NCBI GenBank assembly: GCA_026004795.1
Contig: BPJV01000002.1
Coordinates: 186,001 to 250,000 of the forward strand
Direction of reading: 5' to 3'
Source of the DNA: Pirellulaceae bacterium
Lineage (GTDB): Bacteria > Planctomycetota > Planctomycetia > Pirellulales > Pirellulaceae
Length of the DNA: 64,000 nucleotides
In this document: in pieces, positions 45,456 through 55,137 of the stretch
How positions within the stretch are numbered: position 1 is the stretch's first letter
Layout of the letters: each line of letters opens with the position of its first letter
Notes under the pieces: generated by a model
What the model was told of the DNA's origin: nothing
Database searches by the model: none
The model's input: only the letters and a program-made list of their open reading frames with translations
Translations under genes and position numbers: made by a program

Positions 45456-47132
45456 TCAGGGCAAGTGCACCGGTTGCCCCCACCGTTTCGCCCACCGCAT
45501 GGTGGACATAAACTTGGGCGCCCGCGCAGGATCGTCATCGAAGTATTCGAGGATTCCCCAGCTTCCCCACTTCGACCACCGCGAAACGGAGCTGAAATAG
45601 CAAAACAGCTCTCCGCCACTTTCCTCCCATGCTTGATAGTAGCGATCGTACAGGAGTCCCATGCGCTGATGGCGATTGGCTTGGTGGAACAGGTCTGTCA
45701 TCTTTTCCGAATTCTCTCCGCCGCGCACTCCCACCAGATGTTGCCCTCCCTCGTAAGCGATCAATCGCACACCGAACTTGTCCGCTATCGCTTTTTGCTT
45801 GCGGATCCAAGAAATCGCCTGTGGCAAGCTGTGCGTTTCGACGTGATCCATTAGTTGCTCCAATGTCCAGTTTTCTACCGTGGCGGCAGTTATGCCATCG
45901 CCGCTGGCGGGCACGTTGAAACTGATGTAGGGTGCCACGGCCAGCGCATCGGCGTGACGATAAGCGTCCTGGAATTGCAGAACCTGTTCCGATACGGCAG
46001 GATTGGCTGCTTGCGAGGCCAAAACCCGCACGAGGCGTTCCCGCCCTCCGAAAACGTCTTCCCATATGGCAAAGATTTGCAGGGATCGATACGCGGTGTA
46101 ACGCCAAGCCGCTTCCCATGGCTTGTCGGAGAATCCCAGTCGCATTCCCTCTTGCGCCGCCCAGCGATTCTGTTGAAACGTTCCGTTCCAGACTTCGTTA
46201 GAATACTCGACGTACACCGTCAATCGCGGGTCGAGACGCTCCCTGACCATGCGCGCGAAGTTGCGGATGTATTCGTCGTCCGCCATGTGCGGCATACAGA
46301 ACCAAGGATCGACCTGCTGGTGGTTACATAGGTCGATCATCCACTCCAGTGGAACTCCCTTTTCCGTAAACGTGGCCGTCCGCGGAGTGGGCCGATCGCT
46401 CCAATGCTTGATGGGGGAATTATTCGTCTCCATCCAGTCCATAAAACGAAGACAAGCCACGCCCCGCCAACGGTCCAGGAATATAGGGTGAAACGGAAGG
46501 CTCTCGAACGAGTCCTCAAAACCTGGCATGATGACTCGAATGTTACGGACATAATCGGCAGGATCGGTTTGCCGCAGTTGGAGAAACAAGGCGCCCTTGC
46601 TCGAGTCAACATCGGCCTCGATCCTACCTGGCGTTTGCTGCACCACCTTGCCGGCCCCGCGCACCTGCAACTCCCCGTTCCCTTCATAAAGGACGACGTA
46701 GCGGCCCGACGGGTAGTGTCCTCCTTCGATCGTGCACATCAAGGTTTCGGCAAAGCACCCCGGCTGCAGACTCTTGACCCAGCCATGCTCATCGAGATCC
46801 AGCTCTGGTCCCTTCCCCCAGGGCTGCCCCTCCTGCTGGCTGATCCACCGGCGTGACAGACGAAACACGTCGACGAACGGAAGCTCGGTATTCCAATCCG
46901 CTGGACCGGAGAGATTCATCCCCAATCGCGGTTTGGGCTCGGCCGCGAACGCCTCTCCTTCGACGGCGCCGCCCACGGAGAGCCCCACACCAAGCAGGCC
47001 GGCCCCGATCACCGCGAGCAGAACTCTCCATGCATGCCGCCGCGGGACGGACCTGGCTCGCATTCTCTGGCCGAGAACGAAATCTTTCCAGAAAACATTT
47101 CCAGAATCAACTTTGACAATTACATTCCCCAT
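45456..47132 (-). CDS. Exported GH-A-like glycoside hydrolase / cellulose-binding-type protein
   Basis: 558 residues from the ATG at 47132; the ATG at 47063 is an alternative, and longer in-frame starts lack support. A signal sequence (WRVLLAVIGAGLLGVGLSVGG) is preceded by a basic region. LGMNLSGPADWNTELPFVDVFRLSR starts the catalytic part. YVEYSNEVWN contains an Asn-Glu pair and LIAYEGGQHLVG a second Glu, placed as the acid/base and nucleophile of clan GH-A barrels. The mid-part LEWMIDLCNHQQVDPWFCMPHMADDEYIRNFARMV is typical of planctomycete proteins often labelled cellulose-binding. The substrate is unknown. Confidence 0.65.
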   Translation of the reverse strand: MGNVIVKVDSGNVFWKDFVLGQRMRARSVPRRHAWRVLLAVIGAGLLGVGLSVGGAVEGEAFAAEPKPRLGMNLSGPADWNTELPFVDVFRLSRRWISQQEGQPWGKGPELDLDEHGWVKSLQPGCFAETLMCTIEGGHYPSGRYVVLYEGNGELQVRGAGKVVQQTPGRIEADVDSSKGALFLQLRQTDPADYVRNIRVIMPGFEDSFESLPFHPIFLDRWRGVACLRFMDWMETNNSPIKHWSDRPTPRTATFTEKGVPLEWMIDLCNHQQVDPWFCMPHMADDEYIRNFARMVRERLDPRLTVYVEYSNEVWNGTFQQNRWAAQEGMRLGFSDKPWEAAWRYTAYRSLQIFAIWEDVFGGRERLVRVLASQAANPAVSEQVLQFQDAYRHADALAVAPYISFNVPASGDGITAATVENWTLEQLMDHVETHSLPQAISWIRKQKAIADKFGVRLIAYEGGQHLVGVRGGENSEKMTDLFHQANRHQRMGLLYDRYYQAWEESGGELFCYFSSVSRWSKWGSWGILEYFDDDPARAPKFMSTMRWAKRWGQPVHLP

Positions 47133-47941
47133 CGCTCGACAAAGCCTCTCCACAGGAAGCCAGCGCTCAAGGCAAGCAGTGCGCATGGTCAGTAGGATAC
47201 GTCTGAAGTCCCGTGAGTTTAAATCGCTGCGGTCAAGTCGCTGCGAGGGCATGGCACACTTAGAGTCGGATGCCGTCGCCAAGCAGGTAGCATCGGATTG
47301 GTAGCATAGCACGGAAGCTTCCCGAGAGCAAATAATTGGCACAGAAAAAAGGTGCGGAGATTTTCCTCTCCCAGGCGGCAAGGCTCACCGGCCACACCAT
47401 TGCAGCAGCGGCGACCTGGCCCCTGCAGCTCCGACGACAATTGCCTTGAGATAATGGCCACGTGGGGTGGAAGATAAGGCTTAACAGCCAAAAGCGCCCA
47501 CCATCACGGCTCGCCGCCGTTTCCATTGGTGCTTACGCGGGATCGTGTGCTCGTCGTGGACGGCTGTTGGCCCAAGCGCACTCTCGCCCTACTACCGACG
47601 CATTCTAACTTTCGCCGGTCTTACGTCCGCATGCCTCCTGCCGCTTTCAATGCACACACATCGGCGCCCGGACAAACCACGGCCCAATCCCAAGAAAAGC
47701 GGTCGATCCCCGTGGATCAGAAGCTGCAATGATGTCCGTGGGTTGTTGACCGCTGCCAACCATCCGGCAGTGCCATGTCAATGCGCAAACTGCATCGACG
47801 CGTCCCATGGCGACAACCATGGAACGCGGTGGCCTGAGCCCAACGGGCATCGCTTTTTTGGGGTGTGGTTCGTCAATTCAATGGCGTACCGCGCATAGGA
47901 GTCTGCAGCGGATGCGCTCGGCCGATGGGCATCGATTGTAT
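47133..47941. other. Non-coding gap, 809 bp
   Basis: The gap lies between two minus-strand genes. No credible gene, RNA or repeat was recognised; short ORFs on either strand lack ribosome sites. Confidence 0.35.
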
Positions 47942-49765
47942 TTAGCTGAGCTTCCAGTTGGTCAGTCGCTCAATCTCCTTCTTCACGTTGCTCCCATCGG
48001 GCGTCGCATCGCTATCGCGCTCGAACCATTCATCTTCGAATTGGACGAAACCGGGTTCACCACGGCGCCCTTTTTCCATGGCCACGTTGGTCGTCAAAGC
48101 GATGACGGCATCCGCCATGGCCACTTCCGGGTAGCAACGTGGCTTGTTTTCCGGATCCGGGTTGCGGATGCACCATGCCCAGTGCTCGATTTCTTCGGTG
48201 TACCCCCGGCTGACATCTTCCGGGGTGGCTGCCTTGCTGAGGGCGGCAGCCTGATAATTGCCGCTCGCCTGGGTATCCAAGGAATAACCGCCATTGTCCT
48301 CCTTGACGCTGACTTTGGCCGACGTATTGGAGTCCTTGTAGAGCATGATCTCCTTTTCACGCTCGAGCACCAACGTCCCCTTCGTCCCCATGACGACTTC
48401 GCCATAACCGCCGAAACCATTGCCGTTGATCGAAGAATAGGTCACCACGATCTTGTGGTTGGGATTCTCGTTGTAACCGGCGATTCCCTTCCCTTTCGGC
48501 GGGTAGTTGAGAATGCGATTGTAATAACCGACGTCGAAATTCGGATCGTATTCCGGACCTGGGAATTCGAACATGCAGTACACGTGATCCTCTGCATCGC
48601 GATCGACGGGGAAGATATGCCGCCCACCAACGGCATGAACGGTCAGTGGATGCGCCTTCTTGCCGTCTTGCCTTAAGGCGGAACAGAAGATGGTTGCCGC
48701 ATCGAGCTGGTGGCTGCCCAGTTCAGCCATCAGTCCGCCTCCGGTGCGTTCCCACAATCGCCACCGGCACAATTCTTCCAGCGCGGTGCGCACACGTGAA
48801 CCCAAGTCAAGGTCTTCGTAACCGTGCTTCGCCGCTTCCACCGTCTTGTCAGCGTCCCATTTCTCCCATTGGGCAATTTTACGCGTCAAACGTTCGATAT
48901 CGGCGGGATCTTTGGCGGCCTCCAATTGGCGACGGAAACTATTCAAATCACTGATGATCTTATCAACGCGTTTGCCATCGAACGCGATCTCACCGCCTGG
49001 CAACGGCATTTGCCAACTGTCAGAACCCGGAAGATTACCGCGGTGCCATTGAGCGCGAATGTGATGCAATTGCCCTAGCAGCCCGTAGCGGATCATGTGC
49101 ACGGCGTTATCGTAGAGAACGCTGTAATGGCGTTGGTGCCCAGTGGCCAGATGGATCGGATGACCATCTTTCGACTTGTACTCCCGGGCCGCGCGGGCCA
49201 TCGCTTTACATTGAGCTACGTTGTGAGCCATCAGCTTTTCGGTGAGCACATGCTTGCCGCGCATCATCGCCTGGACAGCAATGGGAGCATGCAAGAACAA
49301 CGGCAGCGCAATGATCACCGCTTCGATCTCAGGGTCGTCCAACAGCGCCGCGATGCCACCGTTTTCGGGCGTGTACACCTTGATGTTCCGGCGGGCTTCC
49401 GCTTCGCTACTATAGCCGTACTGTTTGATCAGTCCTGGTCGCGCAGCCAAGGCAGCGTCGCTGGCCCAATCACCATGGAAGGCACGATGGATGCTGCTGG
49501 GGCGAATATCGGCGATCGCCTTTACTTCGACATACTCCGGCGTACATCCGCCGATCAACACGTTGCCTTCGTCTCCGGTACCGATGATGCCGATCCGCAC
49601 CGGTTCGTTGACTTTACCATACCCGAAGTACATTGCCCCTAGACCAGCGCCGGAGGCGACACCCGCGGCGGCTACCCCTTTGATGAAATCACGCCGGGTG
49701 ACCCCCACCGCCTCGTGATAATTGTCGTTACCGACCTGTTTCTCTTCTGGAGTTAGTGCAAGCAT
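47942..49765 (-). CDS. Gfo/Idh/MocA family oxidoreductase, Tat-exported
   Basis: 607 residues; GAGGG precedes the ATG. A twin-arginine signal (VTRRDFIKGVAAAGVASGAGLGAMYFG) sends the folded, cofactor-loaded protein to the periplasm. The Rossmann domain has VRIGIIGTGDEGNVLIGG and VEVKAIADIRPS. The signature EKLMAHNVAQCKAM carries the family's EKP-like position as EKL, a deviation in the substrate/cofactor loop. LATGHQRHYSVLYDNAVHMIRYGLLGQLHHIRAQWHRG follows. The C-terminal domain includes GGGLMAELGSHQLDAA and NGFGGYGEVVMGTKGTLVLER. Substrate is unknown; relatives act on sugars and glycosides. The DoxX gene lies 213 bp upstream in the same direction. Confidence 0.88.
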   Translation of the reverse strand: MLALTPEEKQVGNDNYHEAVGVTRRDFIKGVAAAGVASGAGLGAMYFGYGKVNEPVRIGIIGTGDEGNVLIGGCTPEYVEVKAIADIRPSSIHRAFHGDWASDAALAARPGLIKQYGYSSEAEARRNIKVYTPENGGIAALLDDPEIEAVIIALPLFLHAPIAVQAMMRGKHVLTEKLMAHNVAQCKAMARAAREYKSKDGHPIHLATGHQRHYSVLYDNAVHMIRYGLLGQLHHIRAQWHRGNLPGSDSWQMPLPGGEIAFDGKRVDKIISDLNSFRRQLEAAKDPADIERLTRKIAQWEKWDADKTVEAAKHGYEDLDLGSRVRTALEELCRWRLWERTGGGLMAELGSHQLDAATIFCSALRQDGKKAHPLTVHAVGGRHIFPVDRDAEDHVYCMFEFPGPEYDPNFDVGYYNRILNYPPKGKGIAGYNENPNHKIVVTYSSINGNGFGGYGEVVMGTKGTLVLEREKEIMLYKDSNTSAKVSVKEDNGGYSLDTQASGNYQAAALSKAATPEDVSRGYTEEIEHWAWCIRNPDPENKPRCYPEVAMADAVIALTTNVAMEKGRRGEPGFVQFEDEWFERDSDATPDGSNVKKEIERLTNWKLS

Positions 49766-49978
49766 TGTATTCCCTCAAATCGAAAACAATCATGAGTTGA
49801 TTTTGTTATTGCTCACCCGGGGGCCGAGCCTCAGTTGACCATCACCGCCCCGGTCTAAAGGTATCGCCACTAGCGCCGCCCCCCTCGTTTGGTGGTTGAC
49901 ATGGAGCTCACTGGCTCTAATATCATTATGACGCCAAGCCACTCCTAGCGACAATTCGTTCCCAGAGGTTGGTCAACA

Positions 49979-50920
49979 TCAGGCGGCGCGATGAGCAGCG
50001 GCCAAGCGGGCACGACGATTCTGCCACCAAGCCCAGGGGATGAAGTCCAGCCCGGCAAATCGGCCTGCCTGGGTTCCCATGAGCACAAAACAAGCAAGCG
50101 CCTCTATGGATTGGTAGTAAGTGGGCTGAGCACCGGGAGCCCCCGGCCATTGCGACAGCACGACACTGACCAGGAACAGACCAGCGGCCCCAGAAGCGAT
50201 GGGAGTCAATAAACCTAACATCAGCAAGATGCCTACCGCCATATCGAAGATAGGAATGATCTGGTCCACCATCTCGGTGCTGAGGGCCGGTTCACCAGGG
50301 CGAGCGATGCGGAAGTAGCCGGATGCCTCCAACTGTTCCGGTGTCGCCAGGCGATTCAAATCGAGCTCAAATTGCTTCCATAAAGCATCGATGGCAGCCA
50401 ACGTATCTTCGACCGATGCTTTCAAGTCTTGGGAAACCTTCTCGCGCTGGCCGCGCAGGCTAGCCACCTCCGAATACATATCGGAGTTAGACATCGAATC
50501 GAGCCGCTCGGTGCTGCGAAGATACTTTTCGATATCTTCGGCATCCTCCGCGTACACTTCATTGATTTTCCCCAGCCATCGTCCGCGACTGTCCTTGCCA
50601 ATGTACTGCACGGTGACCGTGGCAAGCCGTTTTTTCTGCTGATCGTCGAAGCCAAAGTGCTCGGCAGCCCGCTGTCCTGCGGCGTTTAGATAACCGTTGA
50701 CTTTCTCTTGGTCCAGGCGGAACCGGCCGTCGTAATCCCAAATCAACGAATGGAACTCATCGGCCAATGGGCCTTTCGCGGCGACCAAGAAACCACGGGA
50801 CGAAAAGTCACCGCTTTGCACTTTGCTCACCCCTTCCATGTAGAAGTGGTAGCCGACGCCGAAACGCAAGGCGAAGAGAGCAACAATGCCCACCATACCG
50901 ATACGCGCATAGTTCTGCAT
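49979..50920 (-). CDS. DoxX-family membrane protein
   Basis: 313 residues from the ATG at 50920, after which the first helix (RIGMVGIVALFALRFGVGYHFYMEGVSKV) begins; the frame is open to 51016. DoxX proteins have four helices. Here the first helix and the last three (IIPIFDMAVGILLMLGLLTP, IASGAAGLFLVSVVLSQWPGA, YYQSIEALACFVLMGTQAGRFAGLDF) are separated by about 170 residues of soluble, helical sequence. DoxX/MauE proteins associate with respiratory quinol or thiol oxidation. Proximity to the Gfo/Idh/MocA gene suggests a link to periplasmic redox chemistry, as inference. Confidence 0.78.
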   Translation of the reverse strand: MQNYARIGMVGIVALFALRFGVGYHFYMEGVSKVQSGDFSSRGFLVAAKGPLADEFHSLIWDYDGRFRLDQEKVNGYLNAAGQRAAEHFGFDDQQKKRLATVTVQYIGKDSRGRWLGKINEVYAEDAEDIEKYLRSTERLDSMSNSDMYSEVASLRGQREKVSQDLKASVEDTLAAIDALWKQFELDLNRLATPEQLEASGYFRIARPGEPALSTEMVDQIIPIFDMAVGILLMLGLLTPIASGAAGLFLVSVVLSQWPGAPGAQPTYYQSIEALACFVLMGTQAGRFAGLDFIPWAWWQNRRARLAAAHRAA

Positions 50921-51242
50921 GCTTGCCGGAATCCTCCGATTGAAGGAGTGCACTGAAGGTGAGGTTTCAAATTTGCGGGAGCAGACGACCATCTGCCATG
51001 CACATAATAGCGTCACCGACCTCCATCGACCAGACGTTGTGCGCCAGCAATCTCATTTTCCCACCAATTCGGCTTGTCGCAGCTCTCGCGCATGTGTCAT
51101 GCTGTGGCCATCTCTTTTCACGGTAAAGGGATGCGAGATGGCGAAACAGTAGACGGAAACGGGTGGCCCGAAGGGAGTAGATTCGCTGCGGGGCCCGTCG
51201 ACGCAATGGTCCTGGTTTCAGCATGTAGAGGGGGTGAGCCGG
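50921..51242. other. Divergent intergenic region, DoxX / acyltransferase
   Basis: 322 bp holding both promoters, none of which is obvious. The AGAGGGGG ribosome site of the downstream acyltransferase lies at its right end. Confidence 0.35.
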
Positions 51243-52253
51243 ATGCGCGGCGAGCGTAATCTTCGACGCAGGATTGCCGATCGTGCATCGTACCTGCTGC
51301 TGCGCATCTTTCTGTGCGTGTTGCAAACGACCGACCTGCAGACCCTTGATCGATGGTGCCACGTGCTGGCCGCGCTGTTGGCCAATTGGATCCCGGTGCG
51401 ACGCAAGGTGATCGACGATAACCTGCGGCGCGTTCTCGGCGATGCCCCCCCTCAGGAGCTGGCCGTGTGGCGACAGCGAAGCTGGCACCATCTGCTGCTC
51501 ATGTTGGCTGAAATCGCTCACGCGCCACGGAAAATTCGCCGCACCAATTGGTTGTCCCACTTCCGCCTGCGCAATCGGGAGCAAATGATCCGGGCCATTC
51601 TAGAAGATCGGCCAGCGCTGTTGGCGACGGGCCACTTCGGGAATTTCGAGATGGCCGGTTATGCCATGGGGGTGTTTGGAATACCCGCGGCGACGGTGGC
51701 TCGCCCCCTGGATAATCCAGTTGTCGATGCCTACCTGAACGATTTTCGCCGCTCAGGTGGTCAGCAGATCTTCGCGAAAGATGGCAGTGCACCTCGGATC
51801 GAACGTCATCTTGCCCAACGTGGCAATCTGGCCATCCTTGCCGACCAGCATGCGGGTCCCAAAGGGGTGTGGGTCGACTTTTTCGGTCATCCTACATCGT
51901 GCCACAAGGCCATTGCCCTGTTCGTGTTCGCCTCACGGGCAATCATGAGCGTGACCTATACCCGGCGCCTCGATCGCCCGATGCTCTTCGAACTGGGATG
52001 CATCGAAGTTTGCGACCCGGTAGATCTGGAACGTGAACCGGTGCCTGCGCATCTACAGTCAGTCGAATCGTTGACCGAATGGTATAACCGTTGTTTGGAA
52101 CAAGTAATCCGCTTGGCCCCGGAGCAATACTGGTGGGTTCACCGACGATGGCGGGACGTGCCGCCGAACGTCCAAAGGCGAATGGAACGAAAACGGTTGG
52201 CCGCTCAACAGGCATCGCGCACCGGCACGCATCGTGCGGAAAAAGCAGCCTAA
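51243..52253 (+). CDS. Lysophospholipid / lipid A-type acyltransferase (LpxL/HtrB family)
   Basis: 336 residues from the ATG at 51243 (AGAGGGGG upstream); a GTG at 51234 is an alternative. The family transfers a fatty acyl chain to lipid A or a related lipid at the inner membrane. The catalytic H-X4-E motif is ATGHFGNFEMAGYAM. The second motif is NLAILADQHAGPKGVWVDFFGHPTSCHKAIALFVFAS. The C-terminus has PEQYWWVHRRWRD, characteristic of LpxL/LpxM. An N-terminal amphipathic segment (YLLLRIFLCVLQTTDLQTLD) anchors it. The acceptor cannot be read from sequence. Confidence 0.88.
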   Translation: MRGERNLRRRIADRASYLLLRIFLCVLQTTDLQTLDRWCHVLAALLANWIPVRRKVIDDNLRRVLGDAPPQELAVWRQRSWHHLLLMLAEIAHAPRKIRRTNWLSHFRLRNREQMIRAILEDRPALLATGHFGNFEMAGYAMGVFGIPAATVARPLDNPVVDAYLNDFRRSGGQQIFAKDGSAPRIERHLAQRGNLAILADQHAGPKGVWVDFFGHPTSCHKAIALFVFASRAIMSVTYTRRLDRPMLFELGCIEVCDPVDLEREPVPAHLQSVESLTEWYNRCLEQVIRLAPEQYWWVHRRWRDVPPNVQRRMERKRLAAQQASRTGTHRAEKAA

Positions 52254-52329
52254 CGGATAGGACGGAAACCGCGGGAAGAGGACACCATGGCGACACGGAC
52301 GGCAGTCCTGTTCGCCGCGAGCATCTTGC

Positions 52330-54252
52330 TCATACGTTGCGGCCATCCCAGCGGGTGAAGGCTTCCATGGCATAGAACTCCGGCAATCCGATCTGATTGT
52401 ACTTGTCCGCCGTTCCCTTGTTGCGGTCTTCTGCTCGTTGCCAGAATTCGCGCGGGTCCGATCCTGGGAAAAGCGCTTCATCTTTCTGGCTCTCGTGCAT
52501 GAAAATCGCTTGCCTTTTTAATTCGATATCGCTCGGGCTCAGCGGCACGGCGATCTCGATCTCATGCAAGGCATACTCCTGCCACGCGCCACGATACAGC
52601 AAGACCTCGGGAGTAGGTTTCCCTTCACGACGCATCTCTTCCAAGACGGTGAAAATCGCTTCGGCACACACGCGATGGGTGCCGTGAGGATCCGCCAGGT
52701 CGCCCGCCACATAGAGCTGATCGGGCTGAACTTCCTCAAACAGATGGCGAATGATGGCCAGGTCCTCTTCGCTCAACGGCCGCTTGGCGATCGTGCCGGT
52801 GCGGTAGAATGGCAGATCGAGGAAGTGCAAGTTTTCCACCTTACAACCCACGTGCATCGCTCCGGCACGCGCTTCACTCCATCGGATAAGCGCTTTGATC
52901 CGCTGAATGGCTTCGTTGTCCGGCTGTCCAGGCCGTTTTTTCGTCAAACCGTCATGGACTTCCTTCTGCACCTCCAGCGATTTCTGTTGATCGATCGAGA
53001 ACAGACGATTGTATTCGGTAACCAGATCCGCGACACGCAAGGCGTCATGGTCGAAGACGGCGATGTTGCCACTGGTCATATAAGCGATGTGCACCTCATG
53101 CCCGTCTTCGACCAACCGAATCAGCGTGCCCCCCATGCTGATCACATCGTCATCCGGATGCGGGCTCATGCATAGACATCGCTTCGGGGTTTTGCCGGCC
53201 GGATGGTACTCGATCGTTTCTTGCATCCAGCGAAAAACCCGATGGGCGATGCGTTGGGCCGGACCGTGGTGACGCAACAGCTGATGCAGGTCATGTTGCC
53301 GAAAATCCTCATCGTCCAACTTCAGCAAGGCTTTGCCCGTCTGCTCGCACAGCCACAGGACGGCTCGCTTGATCAACGGTTCCGTCCAGTCGACTTTCTC
53401 GACCAACCACGGTTTGGCAATCGCCGTAAGCTGCCCGGCGGCAGGCAGGTCCAGCAGCGCGCGAGCATCGGGATGTTCCTGCAAGTACGAGGCAGGCACG
53501 CGGTCGGTTATCGCGCCTTCCAGGGTCTCGCGAATCACATCCGCCTTGTGTTCTCCCAAGGCCAGGAGCAGGATGTGCCGAGCGGAAAGAATGGTGGCCA
53601 GTCCCACGGTCAATCCTTGCGTGGGAACATTCGCTTCACCAAAGAAATCGCTGGCACAAGCTTGCCGAGTGATCGGATCGAGCGTGCACAACCGCGTACG
53701 GCTCTTGCGCATCGAAAACGGTTCGTTGAATCCAATGTGACCGTTACGGCCGATTCCGAGGATTACCAAATCAAACCCGCCGACATTTTGGATGGCTTCT
53801 TCGTAGCGTCGGCAGTGCAGCTCAACTTCCCCCAGAGGCACTTCACTGTTCAAGCAGTGGATGTGCTCCGGTTTCAGATTGACGTAATTGAAAAAGTGTT
53901 CGTGCAACCAGCGGCTATGGCATTGCGGGTCATCCTTGGAAAGGCCGTAGAATTCGTCCAAGCAGAAAACGATGACGTTGGAGAAGTCCAATCCCTCGTC
54001 CTGATGCAAACGAATCAGTTCCCGGTAAGTTCCGACGGGAGTGCTTCCCGTCGGCAGTCCCAGCACGGTGGTTTGTCCCAAATCGGAACGTTCGCGTATC
54101 AGTCGGGCGACGATCTGAGCGGCATGGCGCGCCACATCGCGACTGGTGGGAAAGACGAACGCCGGCAGGTGGGTCGCGGGAACAGGTCGGGCACGCACCG
54201 CCGTAGAATTCGTTATCAACTCGTTGGCCGACAGATCGCTCACGTTACTCAT
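52330..54252 (-). CDS. nagB: NagB-PIG-L fusion: glucosamine-6-phosphate deaminase plus LmbE-type deacetylase
   Basis: 640 residues. Residues about 30-285 are NagB: TTVLGLPTGSTPVGTYREL, FCLDEFYGLSKDDPQCHSRWL, LVILGIGRNGHIGFNEPFS and GLTVGLATILSARHILLLALGEHKA. It converts glucosamine-6-P to fructose-6-P and ammonia. After a linker, residues about 390-640 form a PIG-L/LmbE zinc deacetylase: CLCMSPHPDDDVISMGGTLIRL (the PHPDDD zinc site), MHVGCKVENLHFLDLPFY and YVAGDLADPHGTHRVCAEA (AxxDPHxxH). The combination could deacetylate GlcNAc-type sugars and deaminate the product. The fusion is known in Bacteroidetes and planctomycetes. Confidence 0.88.
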   Translation of the reverse strand: MSNVSDLSANELITNSTAVRARPVPATHLPAFVFPTSRDVARHAAQIVARLIRERSDLGQTTVLGLPTGSTPVGTYRELIRLHQDEGLDFSNVIVFCLDEFYGLSKDDPQCHSRWLHEHFFNYVNLKPEHIHCLNSEVPLGEVELHCRRYEEAIQNVGGFDLVILGIGRNGHIGFNEPFSMRKSRTRLCTLDPITRQACASDFFGEANVPTQGLTVGLATILSARHILLLALGEHKADVIRETLEGAITDRVPASYLQEHPDARALLDLPAAGQLTAIAKPWLVEKVDWTEPLIKRAVLWLCEQTGKALLKLDDEDFRQHDLHQLLRHHGPAQRIAHRVFRWMQETIEYHPAGKTPKRCLCMSPHPDDDVISMGGTLIRLVEDGHEVHIAYMTSGNIAVFDHDALRVADLVTEYNRLFSIDQQKSLEVQKEVHDGLTKKRPGQPDNEAIQRIKALIRWSEARAGAMHVGCKVENLHFLDLPFYRTGTIAKRPLSEEDLAIIRHLFEEVQPDQLYVAGDLADPHGTHRVCAEAIFTVLEEMRREGKPTPEVLLYRGAWQEYALHEIEIAVPLSPSDIELKRQAIFMHESQKDEALFPGSDPREFWQRAEDRNKGTADKYNQIGLPEFYAMEAFTRWDGRNV

Positions 54253-54570
54253 GATTCACTTCACAATTACGCATCGGGGATTTGGCCAGTCGCTCAGCTC
54301 CCTATCGAAGCATGCCTTCTTGCCCAGGCCTGGACGCCATTCTACTGCGAACGATTCTACTGCAAACGCCGCGGTTGGCCACGTCGGGGAATGCACCGTG
54401 GGCTGCGGTCAGCAGTTCGCCACCGCCTCCCATTGCAGCCGTTGGTCTGGGCGATATTATGGCCGTATGGATCCGGCCGTAGGTCCAGTGGCGATGGATC
54501 GCCTCAGAGGTAGCGACCGACAGTGCCGTCTTGTGCCGTAGCTGACACGCATCATCGATCGAGGAAACGC
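54253..54570. other. Divergent intergenic region, nagB / terB-like
   Basis: 318 bp with both promoters expected. A GAGGAAACGC ribosome site of the plus-strand gene lies at its right end; nothing else was recognised. Confidence 0.35.
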
Positions 54571-55137
54571 ATGATGGATAAATCGCATTCGCCGCAAAAG
54601 TGGTTCAATCTCGAGGAGTTGTTTTTCAGCGAAGTCGACAATCGACTGCTGGAGAGGTTGCGCGGCGAATTGGAAACTGCCCAGACGGCTGAGCAGATCA
54701 TGCGGGTGACCGGCATCAACGATCGTGCCTTGGCGGAAGCGATGGCCAAACTACATATCAGCGTTGATACACTGGCTGCGTTCCGGCTGGCCCCCCTGGT
54801 CGTTGTTGCCTGGGCTGATGATCGCATCGACAGCAATGAGCGTTTTGTGATCACGCGAGCCGCGGAGAAGGCGGGGATTCAGCCCGACGAGCCGGCCATG
54901 GAGCTGTTGAACGCTTGGACTGAGAAGCGGCCGCCGAAGGAGTTGTTCGAGACGTGGTGCGACTACGCCAAGGCACTAAACGAGTCGCTGACGGAGGTTC
55001 ATCGCAAGAGCTTGCGCGATGAGGTGCTAAAACAGGTGCGTGAGGTGGCGGAAGCTGCTGGGGGATTCTTACGTTTCGGCAGCATCAGCCCGTCGGAAAA
55101 GGCCGTCATCGAGCGGATTGAACAGGTGCTCCAATAA
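54571..55137 (+). CDS. TerB-like helical protein
   Basis: 188 residues; the ATG at 54571 has GAGGAA 6 nt upstream and in-frame upstream codons lack support. The segment LAAFRLAPLVVVAWADDRIDSNERFVITRAAEKAGI is the TerB-type helical core with the acidic DDRIDSNER that binds metal in tellurite-resistance TerB. The rest (FETWCDYAKALNESLTEVHRKSLRDEVLKQVREVAEAAGGFLRFGSISPSEKAVIERIEQVL) completes an all-helical fold. No other ter genes are nearby, so tellurite resistance is not supported; the role is unknown. Confidence 0.75.
   Translation: MMDKSHSPQKWFNLEELFFSEVDNRLLERLRGELETAQTAEQIMRVTGINDRALAEAMAKLHISVDTLAAFRLAPLVVVAWADDRIDSNERFVITRAAEKAGIQPDEPAMELLNAWTEKRPPKELFETWCDYAKALNESLTEVHRKSLRDEVLKQVREVAEAAGGFLRFGSISPSEKAVIERIEQVLQ

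Noticed and set aside
47807-48676. 289-residue plus-strand ORF
   Set aside because: Mostly antisense to the Gfo/Idh/MocA oxidoreductase, which has clear motifs and a ribosome site.
53203-54513. 436-residue plus-strand ORF
   Set aside because: Antisense to the NagB-PIG-L gene, whose catalytic motifs are complete in the minus frame.
54571-55137. Tellurite resistance determinant
   Set aside because: Only a TerB-like fold is present; no terC, terD, terZ or tehAB neighbours.
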